Origin: Nymphaea colorata
Taxonomy: Eukaryota > Streptophyta > Magnoliopsida > Nymphaeales > Nymphaeaceae
Direction: 5' to 3'
Assembly: GCF_008831285.2 (NCBI RefSeq)
Contig: NC_045145.1
Coordinates: 3,138,723 to 3,202,722, forward strand
Length of the DNA stretch: 64,000 bases
Both the position numbers and the translations under genes were made by a program. The notes beneath the pieces were generated by a model. The model was not told where the DNA came from and searched no databases. It saw only the letters and a list, made by a program, of their open reading frames with translations. Each line of letters opens with the position of its first letter. Positions within the stretch are counted from its first letter, which is position 1. Of the stretch, positions 50,043 through 63,880 are shown piece after piece.

Positions 50043-53000
50043 ATGGCAGATAAAACCAAGGGTGGAGTGAGCGATGGTGGTGCTAGCGGTGGTGGTGGTG
50101 GTGGTCCAGGTTTCCTAGCTTCACTTCCTCCTTCTGCTCGGCCGACAATTACCCTTCCTGGAAGGACCTCCATGGAGGCCTGCTTCAAGGGGGAGATTAG
50201 CCCTGGTCCCATGACCCTTGTTTCTTCCTTCGCTGAACACGATTCCTTCGCACAGCTGCTTGCCGACGCTATGGCCTCTCCCAACGCCTTGACCACGACT
50301 GGCCGCACCGGCGGCAGAGATGGCGCAGGTGGAGAGGGAGGCCTGAGGTTCAAGCTGGGAAGTCCCCTAGGACTCGCCCTCCTGAGCCCTCAGTCCCCGT
50401 TCGTCAGCATCCCGCCGGGACTCAGCCCCGCTACTCTTCTCGATTCGCCTGTTTTCCGCCATCCTGCTGGTCAGGTTGGTCCGGGTTTCCGCTCTTCTCA
50501 GCTCAAATTCTTATTCTTTTGGAAAATTGCCGTGAATTAGTTGTTTCGTAACTGCGGTTTTTGTTTTGGTTAGAAGAAATATATCATATCTGTACTTGTT
50601 GTGTTTTATTTGATGGTGTTGGCGTCCTTGGGTTTGATGTTACAACAAAGATTCTTGATGGTTCTAAGATTCCTTCAGTTGGTAGGTGAGAACTGTCGCT
50701 TAGTCTTTCCCTTCACCTTTAATTGTGGCCATCATTTTCGTTTTCTCTATCTCCAAAGCCAAGAAACCCACTATGAAAGCACGGTTGTCGGTAAGTGTGC
50801 TTTGCAGAGACCACAGCGCAAAATAGAGCTCGTAAAATTGCAAAACTTTTATTGGAGTTCCCTTTCATGGTTGCGGGCATGTCCATAATTGGGGACTGTT
50901 ACCTCGCATATGAAGATTTCTTTCTTCGTGATCTTCTGAAACTCGTCCGTCTCTTTTGTTGTCCATATAAATCACGCAGTTTGCAGTTTCCTTCGTTCAG
51001 AAACTCGATGACAATTAAACCGAAAGTATTCTGTTTGTTGATAACTTGCAATCGTCCTGTCTGTGTTATTTTTGGCTATAGTTGGCGGACACCTGTATCT
51101 CTGGAAAGACAAATGGTGGTCTTGTTATTGTTCTGCATTTGATTTATGGTTCAATTTAAATACCCAGGGCCCTTTTGGAATTTCCCACCAACAAGCATTG
51201 GCGCATGTTACAGCCCAAGCTGTTCAGTCCCAGGCCCATATGCACCTGCAATCCGATTATACATCTGGACAACAGCCCATGTCAATGCTTCCATTTTCAC
51301 AAGCAGCTGTTCCTGGGGCTGGACCAGCTCCTGTTCAAGAGGTGCCATCCGGTAATGCTGATGAGAAAACCAATACCTCAGAAACAACTGAATACGCACA
51401 TTCGAACCAGAGAACTCAACAGCACCCGGTTGCTGTTGATAAGCCCTCCAGTGATGGGTATCACTGGAGAAAGTATGGACAGAAGCAGGTAAAGGGGAGT
51501 GAATTTCCTAGAAGCTACTATAAGTGCACATCTCCTAATTGTCCTGCTAAGAAGAAGGTAGAGCATTCTCTTGAAGGTCAAGTGACAGAGATAATCTACA
51601 AGGGTCAACACAACCATCAACCACCTCAGCCCAGTAAACGTGCGAAAGGTGGTGGGTCCACTGATGTCAACGGGAACTTCAATTTGGTAAAAACTGAAAT
51701 GGGGACGCAAGACTATGTGGCGAATGCCAGCAGAGAAGAAATGAAGGTTAAGAAGAATCAAGATGGGGAACAGTCATCTGCCTCAAGTGAGGATGAGGAA
51801 GGCGGGGATGATACTAGAACAGATGATGGGGATGATGGCGAACCTGATCCAAAAAGAAGGTATGCTTCTAAACCATTTTATTGAAATGCTCATAAGATTG
51901 TGAACAGTTCTTGTGTAGATTCCATTTCTTGGTGGCTGGTGACAGCGTGTCTCTGGATTTTTATTTATTGACAGGTGCATTGACACTGGAGTGACACAGG
52001 CAGCTGCTCCACACAGGACAATCATGGAGCCCCGTATTATTGTGCAGACAACAAGTGAAGTTGATCTTTTGGATGATGGCTACAAATGGCGGAAGTATGG
52101 ACAGAAAGTTGTGAAAGGAAATCCACATCCCAGGTACTACATACTCATGGATCATTAGGTGGTTGTCCGAAATGAATATGTAATTCTCTAAGCTAGATGG
52201 GCATGTGTAATATAAATCTTTATGTTGCAAATTTCTATCATTTTTCTCTCATGTTCTGCACCCTTTAGGTACTTGTTGAGAGATTGTTATGTACATCACA
52301 ATAATTGAGTCTGTTTAGCCTATTCAAAATGATGTAGGCAATAAAATAGCCACTTATATTGCTGGATTAAGAGTTTTCTGGAGGATAATTTTCTGGAACT
52401 ATTGGATTCTTTCAGTGCGCAGCAGGCTGTGGAAGTGCATTTACTAATTTTCAGGATTATAGAAAAGGGAACACAACATTTGTCTTCTGGCATGATTATT
52501 CCTTAGTAAGCTTGTAAGCATTGTACTCTTGTAAGTCTCAATGGAAAGGTGAGCTGCGAGGATTTAATAAATTTTGGCTGTCACATGCCCTTGTCAATGT
52601 CTGTTGTTATAGCTAGCAGCATGAAATCGTTAAGTATATGTAGAACCATACCTTTTTAGTTTGCCAAAACTTTTGCTATATTTTTTTAACTTGTTTCCTC
52701 CCAACTTTCCACTGAAAAGGATTATCTAAATTGTATCTCAAAAATGAAACTTTTGCGAGTTTTGCTTATTGCCACATAACAAGTCCATCATTTGAAGAAT
52801 AAATGTTAGAAATTTTCTTTTTGCATGTTTCTTGTTAGTTCTTCAATCAACTTTGTTTGGCTTAATCAATCAACTCAGGATTTGGGTTTCTGAACATGTT
52901 AGTTGGTGTCACACGGGTGCAGGGTGCAGGTGTGGGTGCGGTATTTTGCAGAGCAAGTGTGCATTTATATGTATGTGTACATATGTATGTATGTATGTAG

Positions 53001-54376
53001 TCCATGACCACAAAAATAATCAACAACTAACAAGCTATGATGCTATCTATGATTCATCCTAAGAGAATCAAATTTGCATTATTGCACCCACACCTGAGTT
53101 GTGTTGGCTCAGGTGTGGCAATTCTTTTTTAATTGTCACTGTTATTTCGTAGCAGTTTTCCTCCAAAATTTTGTTCTCCTGCTATCGAGCTTGATTTTCT
53201 CTCAAAGTAACATATGGATGTTTGGAAGATAGTACTTAATAGAATGCAGTTAGTTTGGAATTGTATTCAATCTGAGTTTTTGGTTTTGCTGGGGATGTAA
53301 GTCAAATGTTGTCCTCTTTCCTTTTTTATCATCATTCAGCAGTCTCCTTTGCATTCATGCTTCTCAGCAATTTTTCTTAGCTGCTTTGAAACATAAGGGA
53401 AAGTGTTTTGATTTGGGACACATGGATGATGCAAGCTGGGACCTCGTCTTTTAGCATGAGAAGCTAAGTTCCTTAATTACATTATTCAGGACAGGAGTGG
53501 ACAACTGAATGAATTAAAGTCTCAAAATTTGTTTATTGCTCTACTAATAGTTCTCTTTGCAGCAGATTAGAATGTTCAAGATGTCAGATGTTGCTTATTC
53601 CCATGTAGATTTAATGAAAGTGAGTGAAGGGCAAAACTATACTAGTTTGAAACTATTTGATAGTGGTTGCTCGTGGGTTTTAAAGAGTAGACACCATAAT
53701 TTCTGATTTCTACCATTTTGTACAATTGATTGTACAGTTATTAACTCACAAGTACAATATAGGATAACCTAATATGATTTTCCTTTCAGAGGAAGGTGAA
53801 CCACGACTTAGTTGTAACAGGCAATCGAGGGTTCAATTATGTACGTGGACTATTTTGTACTGACATTAAATTAATGGAGAAATGAAGGGAAGATTTTTGG
53901 TTCTAGTTTGAATTTTCAAGTACAGTTGAGATGGATATGGAGGGTGCATGATAAAGTTATTTGGTCATGCTACTAGCCCTTTTAGCAAGTGGAGAACTTA
54001 CAGGAAGCTGGTGAGATTTTGATAAGAAATGCCAAAAATATCTGGGGATCTACAATAATGCAATTCCTTTGGCAGCTTATTTTTGTATGAGACATGAAGC
54101 AAAGCATTTCTTCATTTTCCCATTCTCAAGCACGACTGCTGTTCTACTATTTTGCATTTGGAGTACATATTCAATGAGAAGCTAAGCGACTCACCTACTG
54201 GTGAATAATGCATAAGGTCAGGGTTGTTCGTCCATTACAATGAATGCCCTCCGTTTGCCATTCTGAAGAATTTTAACTTATTTTAGGACAAATTGCTGGA
54301 TAATTTTCTTTGGGGTGAGTTGGACAACATGATCGAACTTTTCTTTTACCTTATCATCTCCCCATCCTATGCTTTA

Positions 54377-54415
<39 letters not shown>

Positions 54416-54473
54416 TCTTGCCGGAGTCTTGATGACCTCCTTCTGGCTCTTTTTTGTTTGTCCTCCGTTGTCT

Positions 54474-54508
<35 letters not shown>

Positions 54509-55554
54509 CTCTCACAAATACACACACTCACACATGCAAGCATAGTGATTTGCACATGTATGTTTGACCAGTAACCTGAACTAGAAAAAGGAAAAGGAAA
54601 CCCTACCTCATGTCTCTAGGTTATTGCTGGATGCTAGCTGCTGGTGGTTTTTTTTCTGTTTGCTTCATGCTTGTCTGCCCTTAGTTTAGATTTTTGGCAA
54701 TTGTCATGGTTCCAGCGTATAAAATTCTGGTGAGTGTACACGTGCCATTTTAGGCCGAGACTGCTACAGCCATGATCATGAATGGTTTATTAGTTGTGGT
54801 TCCTGTCTCAAATACCCAAAGCAATAATGTTTTGCTTGTTTCATCCGCGTACGCTAGCAAGATAATCATTTTATAATTTTGTACCTATGAAGAATATGTT
54901 GATTTTGATGAAGTCCCAAACCTTTTTAGTATGCTGAAATCTGATATGCTGAAACCTCATAGCTTGCTTGAAGCTGAGGTGAGGTTCACAGAGATGCTGA
55001 CAATTTGATGGACTTTCATGCATATGGACTATAAACTGTGGTAGGCACGAGGAAGTTTATTGTCATAGATTACACTTGTCAGCAATAATTAATCTAAGCC
55101 TATAGATCTTTTGCAAACCTGATTGAATGCTTTGCCCTGCTGTGCTGTTCACTCCTGGGAGATTATTTGAAAAAATGACCTTCCCGTGCCTGTTCTCTTT
55201 TCTATTTTCAGGAGTTACTACAAATGCACAAACGCTGGTTGCAGTGTCCGAAAACATGTCGAGAGAGCATCAACAGATCCGAAGGCAGTCATAACAACAT
55301 ATGAAGGAAAACACAACCATGATGTGCCTGCGCCAAGAACTAGCAGCCACCATACAGTCAATCCAGGAAGTTCCAGTAACAATACATTGCCAAAGCCAGT
55401 GAATCCTCCCGTATCTGACAAACCTGCTACTCTGAAAATGCTCTCTTGGGGAAACAATGAGCAACAGCATGTGACAACACTTCAGAGTGGGAGTTTCGTG
55501 TTACCTAAGCATGAGGTTGATGCCGGTCAAAGCAACAATGCATCACAAAAATAG
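50043..55554 (+). CDS. Group I WRKY transcription factor (WRKY3/4-like)
   Basis: Four coding exons join in frame: 50043-50474, 51168-51859, 51975-52133 and 55212-55554, giving 541 aa. Two WRKY domains are present. The N-terminal one has WRKYGQK at about 244-250 and a CX4CX22HXH finger (C264, C269, H292, H294). The C-terminal one has WRKYGQK at about 413-419 and CX4CX23HXH (C433, C438, H462, H464), which makes it group I. The third intron (3,078 bp) splits the arginine codon just before SYYKC, the conserved R-type position of the family. Residues 100-140 carry several Ser-Pro sites ([17 protein letters not shown]), the usual MAP-kinase target cluster of group I members. [24 protein letters not shown] and [18 protein letters not shown] point to the AtWRKY3/4 subgroup, known in Arabidopsis for defence against necrotrophs. 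It should act in the nucleus on W-boxes. The start ATG follows a purine-rich leader with several upstream ATGs. Confidence 0.96.
52134..55211 (+). other. Long intron 3 of the WRKY gene
   Basis: Donor AG|GTACTAC and acceptor TTTTCAG|GAGTT. It contains a TA/GA tract at 54377-54414 and a CT/GT tract at 54476-54508, and otherwise ordinary AT-rich sequence. I found no nested gene or complete transposon. Confidence 0.85.
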
Positions 55555-58002
55555 TCTTTCTTTTTCCTTTTTCTTTTTTGCCCATACATTTTTTTGGCTA
55601 TTGCATGCACCTTTTGCCCGTGGTGGAAGCACATAGAAATATCAGAAGCTGCATAAAGAGCTTGCTAGGCAAGTTGTTGTACTTGTTAACACCACAGTTG
55701 TTTATTAAATTTAAATTGTATGGTAGTCCTGTTCATCTGTATATTAGGATGCTTGGTGAGGTGGGTGTACTTCTTACTTAACGGCTGCAAGTTGAGGTTG
55801 GTGGATTTTTTTTTGTGTCTTCTCCTCTGCATGTTTTTGTGTAGCTGGTAATTAAGGGTGTGCATATATGTTTCTGTATGTGCATGCATGCCTGCATGTG
55901 GAACCATCAAAAGGTCCCAGTACAAGATTCATTTGCCTTTGTCCGGTCTCCGTACGTTGCTGGTCAGTATCATGTTTGGGGCCTTATGTTTTCAGATTCA
56001 GGGCTATAATTTTCAGGTCTTCAATTTGCCATGAGGCGTGAAAAGCTGATCGTATCTTAGCAGCATCATGTTAATTTTTTTGGATCGGGGTGACCTACGG
56101 CTGTTCTCTTGAAGAACTCTCGACAGAGAGGTGTCCTTTGCAGCATACCGTTTGGACTGTAAAAGAGAGTTAAATCCCTGGAGCGTCTCTCTTGGCATGA
56201 TCTGCTAGGAGTCTGTTCAGACTTTAAGTTGGTGGTGAATAAGAAACTGAGAAGAGGAGAAAAACGCTGCAGAAGACTAGTGAACGGCTTTGTCCAGGCA
56301 CTCACATTTTCCTGGAGCTCGTAGCAGCATCTCTCGCATTTAACATTTGAGAGGCTCCCCGTTTTTTGCCATTTTTCTTTGATTCGTCTTCTTCCCTTCT
56401 CCTTCATTAGGTGAAGAACAGAAGGAAGAGTAAGCCTCTGGATTTGGACATGGAAGGGCTATTGCAAATTTTAGGGGCGACTTGTTCCACAGTCCAGTCG
56501 AGGCAAAGTCCAGCTGCATGAAACTGCTAAAATTATGGTTTCATTTCCCCATGGTAGAATACAAGTAGATGACATTTGAGCTGTACGCCGAGAAAAGAAA
56601 AACTAGTTTCTCAAGTGAAGATCAGATTTGTGGCATTAATCTGGTAAGTGATGAAGAAATTTCCTTAGCAGGCTAGAGGAAAGCATCTGGAGATATTACA
56701 TTCATGGGAGCTAACCAGATTATCTGGGTGGCTTTCTTTGTTATCCCAAAAAGAAAGTGCAGAGGGAAGAAGGCATAAGAGAACCCAATTTTGGATTTTA
56801 ACAAAGAGAATCCTGCACGGGCCCTTCCCATATTTTAAAATATACATAAGGTTTTAGTAGTCTTAGCTCGTATAATTTTTGAACCTAATATTTCTGGATT
56901 TAACAGAAAGGGGCCCAACACCAAGCTCATTAAGTATATACGCGCTCTAGCATGGTATCGTTTAGAAAACGGAAGATAATCGCTCCAGTTCCAAACATGG
57001 CGGTACTGAACATGAATACGGATGAACATAGATGGGAAAAATCCGTAATGGAGGACAACCAAGAGCCAGTTACATGATTTGACCAGCTTAAAACGGCCGA
57101 ACTCAATCTGATTATTTAATTGAATTCTCAAGGCTCGACACGTGAGATCTCTGATTTGAAAAGAGACGAACTTCGAGGACAGTCACTTTAATTGACAGAT
57201 CAGTACTTCCACAGACGTCACAGGCGTTCAGCACTTAAATGATAGCTAGATACATGTCACTAACCTGATCTCGAACGACTCGACTGCAACGACCCTTAAT
57301 TCACGACGAACCAGCCCAAATTCATTAATGGACCGCATAATAAGATGGGCCCTTTCAGCCAGGCAATAGCCAAAATCAGAGCTGTGGAGGCAACCCTGCC
57401 AACAATCACCATCACATTCGGCAGAGGTCAGAATTTTCCACCGTCTCCAGTTTTTGACAACCACCCCCACCTTCGTAGGACATCGTAGTCTTCGCGTCTT
57501 AGTCATAGAAGACGTTTGGCAAGGTACTGACGAGGTATGATCATAAAACATCTAAAGAAAATTTTTTTCATTGCGCAGTAAAGTAAAACTTTTGCTGTGG
57601 TATAATGCTTCTGTCCTCCAGGCAATCAAAGACAGCCTTAACATCGCTCTTAGCAAGCTCAGTTTTGCTTACTTTTAGAGCAGGGCCTATGAGTTTTCAA
57701 CTGAAGAAGGAATCTTGTTGCTTATTTGCACTCACATATAACACAAAAAGGAATTGAATAAAAGAAGCAAAGAATGGGTGGAGAACTAGTTCGTCGACGT
57801 TGCAATCATTAGATAAACCTTCGGTGTTTCCAACCCCGTTGAGTTTCTTCTTAAAAGGCAAATGTGAGAACAAAAAACAAACGGAAGCCATTGCTACACT
57901 ACGCTGAAACCTATATCTCTCTGATTCACCAAAAAAGCAAATGGGGAGCCCTGCAAGCACAACCACCACCCCAGATCTTCTGTTAAGTGTTAGCTAATGG
58001 CC
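55555..58002. other. Spacer between convergent WRKY and SEC61 genes
   Basis: Holds both 3' UTRs and about 1.5-2 kb of sequence without a supported gene. The 101-codon minus-strand frame at 57246-57551 resembles no family I know and has no supporting splice or promoter context. Confidence 0.5.
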
Positions 58003-61000
58003 TCAGAATCCAAAGAAACCTAGCTCGCTGGCTCTCTCCTTCTCAAATGTCTCAAAATACTGATAGATGATTGTCACAGCAAGCAGGATCCCAGTTCCTG
58101 AACCAATTGCACCCATGAAGTCGGCCAACACCGTCAGGGCACCGATGCACATGCCGCCAAAGGCAGCTGCAGTGGGAATGTATCTGTTCAACTCCTTTTG
58201 GAGGTTGGACTCCCTGTGACCAGGCATCACCATTTGTTGCTCCTGTAAAATCAAAGAGCAACTTAAGTGAACCGTGTTGAGCAGAGGAGAAGAAAAGAAC
58301 TTCAAAGGTACCACTTCGTGCCGGCATCATTAAGATTTATACTTTGAAGCATGAAGATAGATACACACCTTAATCAAAGCAGAAAAAGAAAAGAACTTTT
58401 TTTTTTTATCTTGAAGAAATGAATCACAAAATTATGTCAATAGAACTTAGATATGCCATCTAGCAAGTACAAAGGATGAATCTTTGTTCATCAGCAAATG
58501 AAGAAATTTTAAATCAAACCAAATAAGCATGGTAGTCCGTAGAAGGGCTATCGAATTCATAATCATCCTTACACTATTCGAAGTAACACATTCATCCCCA
58601 CACATAGGTATGGACAGGATTCATCCTACCTTTTGCTTCACCACTTCAAATTGGTCCACTCAAGGTTAAATTTTGTTTTGGCTTAAAAGGAGAGAGAAGA
58701 ATACCTAAAATCAAATGTTATATTTGCTAAGAACATAACTGCACTAAGATAGTAAGTTGCTCATAACAAGGATGACATTGACTAGGATGAACCTGCCATC
58801 ATGAGGCAAAGATAAATTTTTCAGTTGCCTACTAGACAGGGATCACTCTGGAAAAAAACGGACAAAAAAATTGTACGAATTCAAGCTTCAAAGTACGGAC
58901 ATCGTACCCTTTGTAGATATGATGGGATAATGGGCATTGATACAGTATCAGCCATAGTATTTTCTTCAAAGATTCTGGCTTCATATCGATAAAGGCAACT
59001 TTACAAGTCACCAAAACCTATAGGATGCTAAGCAAATCACTCAGCCAATGCAAGGCAATCCCATGCATTAAATCACAAGGTCAGGACTCCATAACGACCA
59101 AATTTTTGTAACCAATTGATGGTCAAACTTCCGAAATCTGTACAAATTCACAAGTGTCAGTAACTTTGCCTCATTCAAGGGTTTCCCATGTTGACCTGCT
59201 CAACTGAATGCCCCACAACCTGACTTCTATCCTTTTGAGAAAATATCATCTCTTTAGTATCTCTGTAGTTTAGAGTTCACTTTTATGAAGCTCAAAAAAC
59301 ATCTTACTACTTTTACGTAGATGAAATTCTAACACAACAAAAGAAAACTGCCCTAGGGGAATATGTGAGTCTCATTTCAGCAGAGGAAAATGGCATTCAC
59401 TAGTTTTTTACAAGCAATTCAGATGTTGGACATGGGACCTTCACATTGAAGGCAGTCAAGAGTGCAAGATCTCAGCTGACAAAGCCTGGTCTGCATGTAC
59501 CAAACCCCAGTTTGCCTATATCCCAGGAAAAAAAAACACACACACAAAGATAAAAAAAAACAAACAAAATAAAAGGCTCATTAGAGACTATAATAAAAGC
59601 TGGCATAAGTGAGAAAGATCAAAGCAAAAATCTTTACCTTCAACTGCTTGGCAACATCCCTAGCAGAGGAGCCAGATACTTCTATCCAAGTCTTTGAGAA
59701 CAGTGCACATGCTGACAGCATAAAAACAATATAGAAGAGAGCATGGAACGGATTGGCTGCCATATCTGCCAGGCTGCAATACATCTTCAAGTTATTAATT
59801 ATGTAATGTGAAGAGGGCAAAAAGAATAATATTGCTTGGAAACATAGGTAAAACAGCACCGAAGTAGGCTTGTCAGATCATTTAAATGGAAGGAAATGAA
59901 TGAGCAAACTAATCACCTCGATGGTGCTGTAATGTAGTAAGCAATACCACCAACAGGAATAAACTGGCCACCTGAATATTCAGATTCCTTCCATTTCCCA
60001 AGCAAATTTACCAGAAAATTTCCACTGTACCTCCTGTAAAGCAACTGCAACAGGAATGGACATGGACAAATTGTTACGAGAAATGAGAAAAATACGTATA
60101 TAAGATGACCTCCTAAACGTGTGAAAGAAATTCAAACCTGAGAAATGAAGTAGAGGTTGGACACAAGAGCAGATTGTAAAATGATAGGCATGTTGGAGGT
60201 GTAGAAAAGCTTAATCGGATAAGAGCCTTGTTGTCCACGGGCGTTCTTAGACCTCACAGGCAAGACAACACGGAACCCTTGAAAGTAGATGACAATCAGG
60301 AAAACCAAAACCGTAGCTAGTAAATTTGTCACATTAGGAAGATTCTGCCGATAGAAAGCTTCACGAAGTGCCCGGACCTTGTCTGTTCTAGTTATCAAAA
60401 GATGGAACAATGCAATAACAGCACCTTCGAACTCCGCCCCTCGACCGCTGTTGATTGTTGTAGGGCTAAATGCTTTCCAGATAATATTTTCGCTGCAATC
60501 AATGTACATTGTAGCTGAGTAAGCACAATCATCAGTTAAAACCCTCATCAATCAAACAAGGTGAAACTTACCATATATTGGTAGCAATGAATAGTGAAAT
60601 GCCAGATCCAAGTCCATATCCTTTCTGGAGAAGCTCATCCAAGCATATCACAATGATACCAGCAAAGAAGAGCTGAAGAATTATCAGAATAGCATTTCCT
60701 GCCCCAAGTTGGCTAACATTGCCATACATCCCAGAAAGAACATATGCAACCGCCTCCCCAATAGCAATCAAAATACCAAGCAACTTTTGGGCACCATTTC
60801 TGCAAAGAAAGATTTGGAGATTTAAACATTTATGTAATTGATGCATTCTTCCACATAAAAGAATAGGCATGGGGGCTCTCTTTTGTTGAATTGAGAACCA
60901 TAATTCATGAGTTTGTGCAGCATCTTCCTTTTACAAGAACTATTCTGTGTCAGACATGAAAAATCTGAGCTCACAGAAAAGTTTTCCTCCCCTGACAAAG

Positions 61001-62034
61001 GAAGAGAGTTCTAAAGGCACTCACTCCAACACATAAATCAACTTTCAAGAAATTAGCATATGAAGACAGTAACAGCTCCTTGATATTTAGTCATATCTAA
61101 TGCATGACTTATTTTTATTTATTTATAATTTTCTTCTCCAAGCAACATTGAAGCTCAGAGTAGTAAACTTTTGAGTAATCCAAAAATAAAAACACTCTCT
61201 AAACCAAGCTTCCCCTCTCCAGACCTGGTCTGACCTGGTCCACTCTTAGATTAGATCATTTTTTCCTAGAAAATAATCACAAAGCAAAATATTCTTCCAT
61301 TAACAAGGAAACGCAAGTCTCCAACTTACATCCTAGAAAAGGCTTGCTCCTGATCGATCATATTCTTGCAATTTCCAAGTTAAAGCCAAGCCATAGAAAA
61401 TTATTTTCACAACAAAAGTACATATTGCTATTGTCCGGAAACAAAAATACACATTTCTATGACAAATTTTCATTTCAACTAGTCCTTAAACTCTTACTGG
61501 ACTTTGACCAAGTGTCACTTATGATACAAGACATTCAGTCTGAACAAACTGTTTCAACCAAATAAATATGATAAAAACCTTCAACCTTTACAGAAGATAC
61601 TTTAATGTGAGCTATGTCAAACAGGAAAAGGAACACCTTTGTGCATTAAAAGGATGCAAACTTGAGAGAGAGATAGAGAGAGCTTACAGGAGAGCACGAT
61701 CTTCACGCACACTATTGTCAACTTCAATTATCTTTGATCCAGCCAAAAGTTGCATCACTAATCCAGAAGTCACAATTGGCGTGATACCCAGTTCCATGAC
61801 AGTTCCACGGTTTGATGCCAAAATCACACGCATCCAGTAAAATGGATCGGCACCCGTGGTCGAATGAATGCCATAAAGAGGCAGTTGACTGCAGACAAGG
61901 AAAATAAACAGAGAGATAACTGTATATATAACCTTCTCTCTGAATGGGATTTTCCTTTCTGCACTCTGAACCTCTGGCAAAAATGAAAGGAAAGGCCTAA
62001 CTAAATGCAACACTCTGAAGCCTCCACCCGGCAT
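58003..62034 (-). CDS. SEC61A: Protein transport protein SEC61 subunit alpha
   Basis: Six coding exons on the minus strand join in frame: 62034-61688, 60799-60572, 60492-60138, 60044-59917, 59773-59638 and 58242-58003, giving 477 aa, the usual length (about 475). Every junction is GT/AG. The protein is the pore subunit of the ER translocon. It forms the channel with SEC61 beta and gamma and moves nascent secretory and membrane proteins into the ER. Family landmarks: [20 protein letters not shown] at the N-terminus; [20 protein letters not shown] over the plug region; [66 protein letters not shown] in the large cytosolic loop; [16 protein letters not shown] in the ribosome-facing loop; and FETFEKE...LGFFGF at the C-terminus. 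Ten transmembrane segments are expected. The start gives MPGGGF instead of the common MGGGF; there is no earlier in-frame ATG in the same exon. Highly conserved, clearly functional in appearance. Confidence 0.97.
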
Positions 62035-62067
62035 CTCTCTTCCTTGCTATCACTTGTGCAAACAGCT

Positions 62068-63504
62068 TCTGCAAATTATTTGATTCGATGGTCACAACAA
62101 CGTAAAAAGGATAATGGAGATCTTTGCTGCAATAAAATTTTCCTTCCAAGGTAAATAGTTTTAAGCACAAAATGAAACCTAAAGCTTCCAGGAGGGAAAA
62201 AAGAAAAGAACGTAAAAATCAATAGCTTCACATTTCAGCATGCAACAGTTACGATATGGCAAAATTGGTAAGATACCGAAGCAAATTGCACAACCTTTAG
62301 CAGCAAAAATAAAACTAATCTCAGGGCAAACGGAATTGGTGGACCACAAAAAATTTGAGGCTGACAGTACGGTTAGGCTCACCTCTTAAGGAAGGTCATC
62401 GAAATAAATCAAAAGAAGAACAAGCTTGGAAAGAGAGAAAAGGAGGGAGGAAAGGACGTCCAGACGCTCACTGCATGAGTAATGGTAATTGGAAAATAAA
62501 AATAGACATGAAAATATTAATGATTCAAAAAGATAATTCAACTGCAATATTTGTGAACAAGACAAGGAAGTAAAGGAACATATTGTACAAAACGCCAAAC
62601 ATTCAAGAAGCAAAATATCGTGATACTATGTCAAGCATTATTTGACGTCCAGTAGCATGCCGACATGATTGAAAATCCGATTTATGATAGAAGTTTACTG
62701 ACAATACAACCAAGAATTATTTAAAGGTCTTCACACCCTTATCAGACGAAAAATATCGGGCAAGAAGGTAGTGAACTTAAGTTCGACCAGAATAAAAGCA
62801 GAACGCCAACACGACACACGAAAACTAAATAAAGCACAAAAAGACGAATGCTACCATCATCTTCGAAACGATAGGCATCCAAGAAAAAACAGAACGTCGG
62901 CCTAAAATTTTAGAGATTGAAATCAAAGCATGGATCTGGGCTTTTCGTGAACACAGAAACAAAAAATGCAACTGCAGCGCGTGCAGTAACAGAAATCATA
63001 CATCATAACCTGAAACAGCAAAGTGCATATCATAAAGCATCGCCGGAGAAAAAAAAAAAACCGCCGGATCTTAAGCAAAAGCCAGAAGCAAATAAATTTA
63101 AAAAAAAAAAACTGATTTTTTGCCTTGGAGTTCGCAGATCAGCAAATGATCACTTGAAATCCTGCCCTCGGCTCAAAAAAGATCGACATCCGCGTCGCTT
63201 ATAAAACGAAACCCAAAGAAGAAACCCAATGGAAAAGGATCGAGAAATAGACACTCAAAAATACACATATCCGCTTCAACACGACTCGTTATTCCACCCC
63301 GCTAGCTCGGAATTCAAGATCTAGCTCAGATCCCACACGAACACATAACAAAAGAACTACAGAACGAGTAACGACTCCGCCCTGAGGGAGACACCCTAAA
63401 CCTAGGAGCTCCGCACCGGACACCGCGCGAGAAAGAAAGCGAGCGAGTACCTGGTTCCCTCGTTGGTGATGGATTCCGACGGAGAATGGCGAAGAGGAAG
63501 TACC
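62068..63504 (-). other. 5'-leader intron of SEC61 alpha with two possible donors
   Basis: On the minus strand, an acceptor TAATTTGCAG|AAGCTG places the start of the second leader exon at 62068, 34 bases before the ATG. Upstream, two good donors exist 53 bp apart: CAG|GTACTTCC (exon ending 63504) and CAG|GTACTCGC (exon ending 63451). Neither leader version contains an ATG before the start codon. Leader introns of this size are common in highly expressed plant genes and often raise expression. Confidence 0.6.
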
Positions 63505-63545
63505 TGCGATGCTAATAGGCCCGGGAGAACGCGGAGCTTCGCTCC

Positions 63546-63552
63546 TAACTAG
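63546..63552 (-). promoter_or_regulatory. Telo-box-like motif near the SEC61 alpha transcription start
   Basis: On the minus strand the sequence reads ACAACCCTAGTTAGG just upstream of the first leader exon's donor. AACCCTA motifs are frequent near transcription starts of plant translation-related genes. A second related motif (CCCTAAACCTA, plus strand) is at about 63397-63407, inside the leader intron. Confidence 0.35.
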
Positions 63553-63867
63553 GGTTGTCCCGGACGCAGAAAGAAGGAGAGGAAGAAAGTCACATGTGGG
63601 GGCACGGCGAGGGACAGAGGGGTGATGCCGTGATGGATTCCCTTTGGCCTTTCTCTTCGATCCAAACGTCCTCCCTACGGAAACTCTCCAACTCCTTCCT
63701 CGTCCTCTGCTTCTTTCCTCCCTCTTTATTACTTCCCGACGACGACGATGGTGCCGCTACGTTTCGAAGCCAAACCCCCCCCCGTTTGGGAAGCCCCCCT
63801 TGGCTTTCCGTGGAAAATTTGGAAACGCCGCAATAATGTCCCCCCTCCACATCGGGACAACTAGCTC

Positions 63868-63880
63868 ATATATAATCTGC
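63868..63880 (-). promoter_or_regulatory. Candidate TATA box for SEC61 alpha
   Basis: On the minus strand GATTATATATGAG lies about 320 bp upstream of the telo-box-like motif. If used, the first leader exon would start near 63840. Transcription could equally start nearer 63560, so this is tentative. Confidence 0.3.

Noticed and set aside
49841-50353. 170-codon minus-strand frame overlapping WRKY exon 1
   Set aside because: Antisense shadow of the Gly/Ser-rich WRKY N-terminus and its leader; proline-rich low complexity, no independent support.
51378-51761. 127-codon minus-strand frame inside WRKY exon 2
   Set aside because: Opposite-strand shadow of a well supported exon encoding a WRKY domain.
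57246-57551. 101-codon minus-strand frame between WRKY and SEC61
   Set aside because: I recognise no domain, and there is no splice, promoter or similarity support. It could be a small gene, but chance is the simpler reading.
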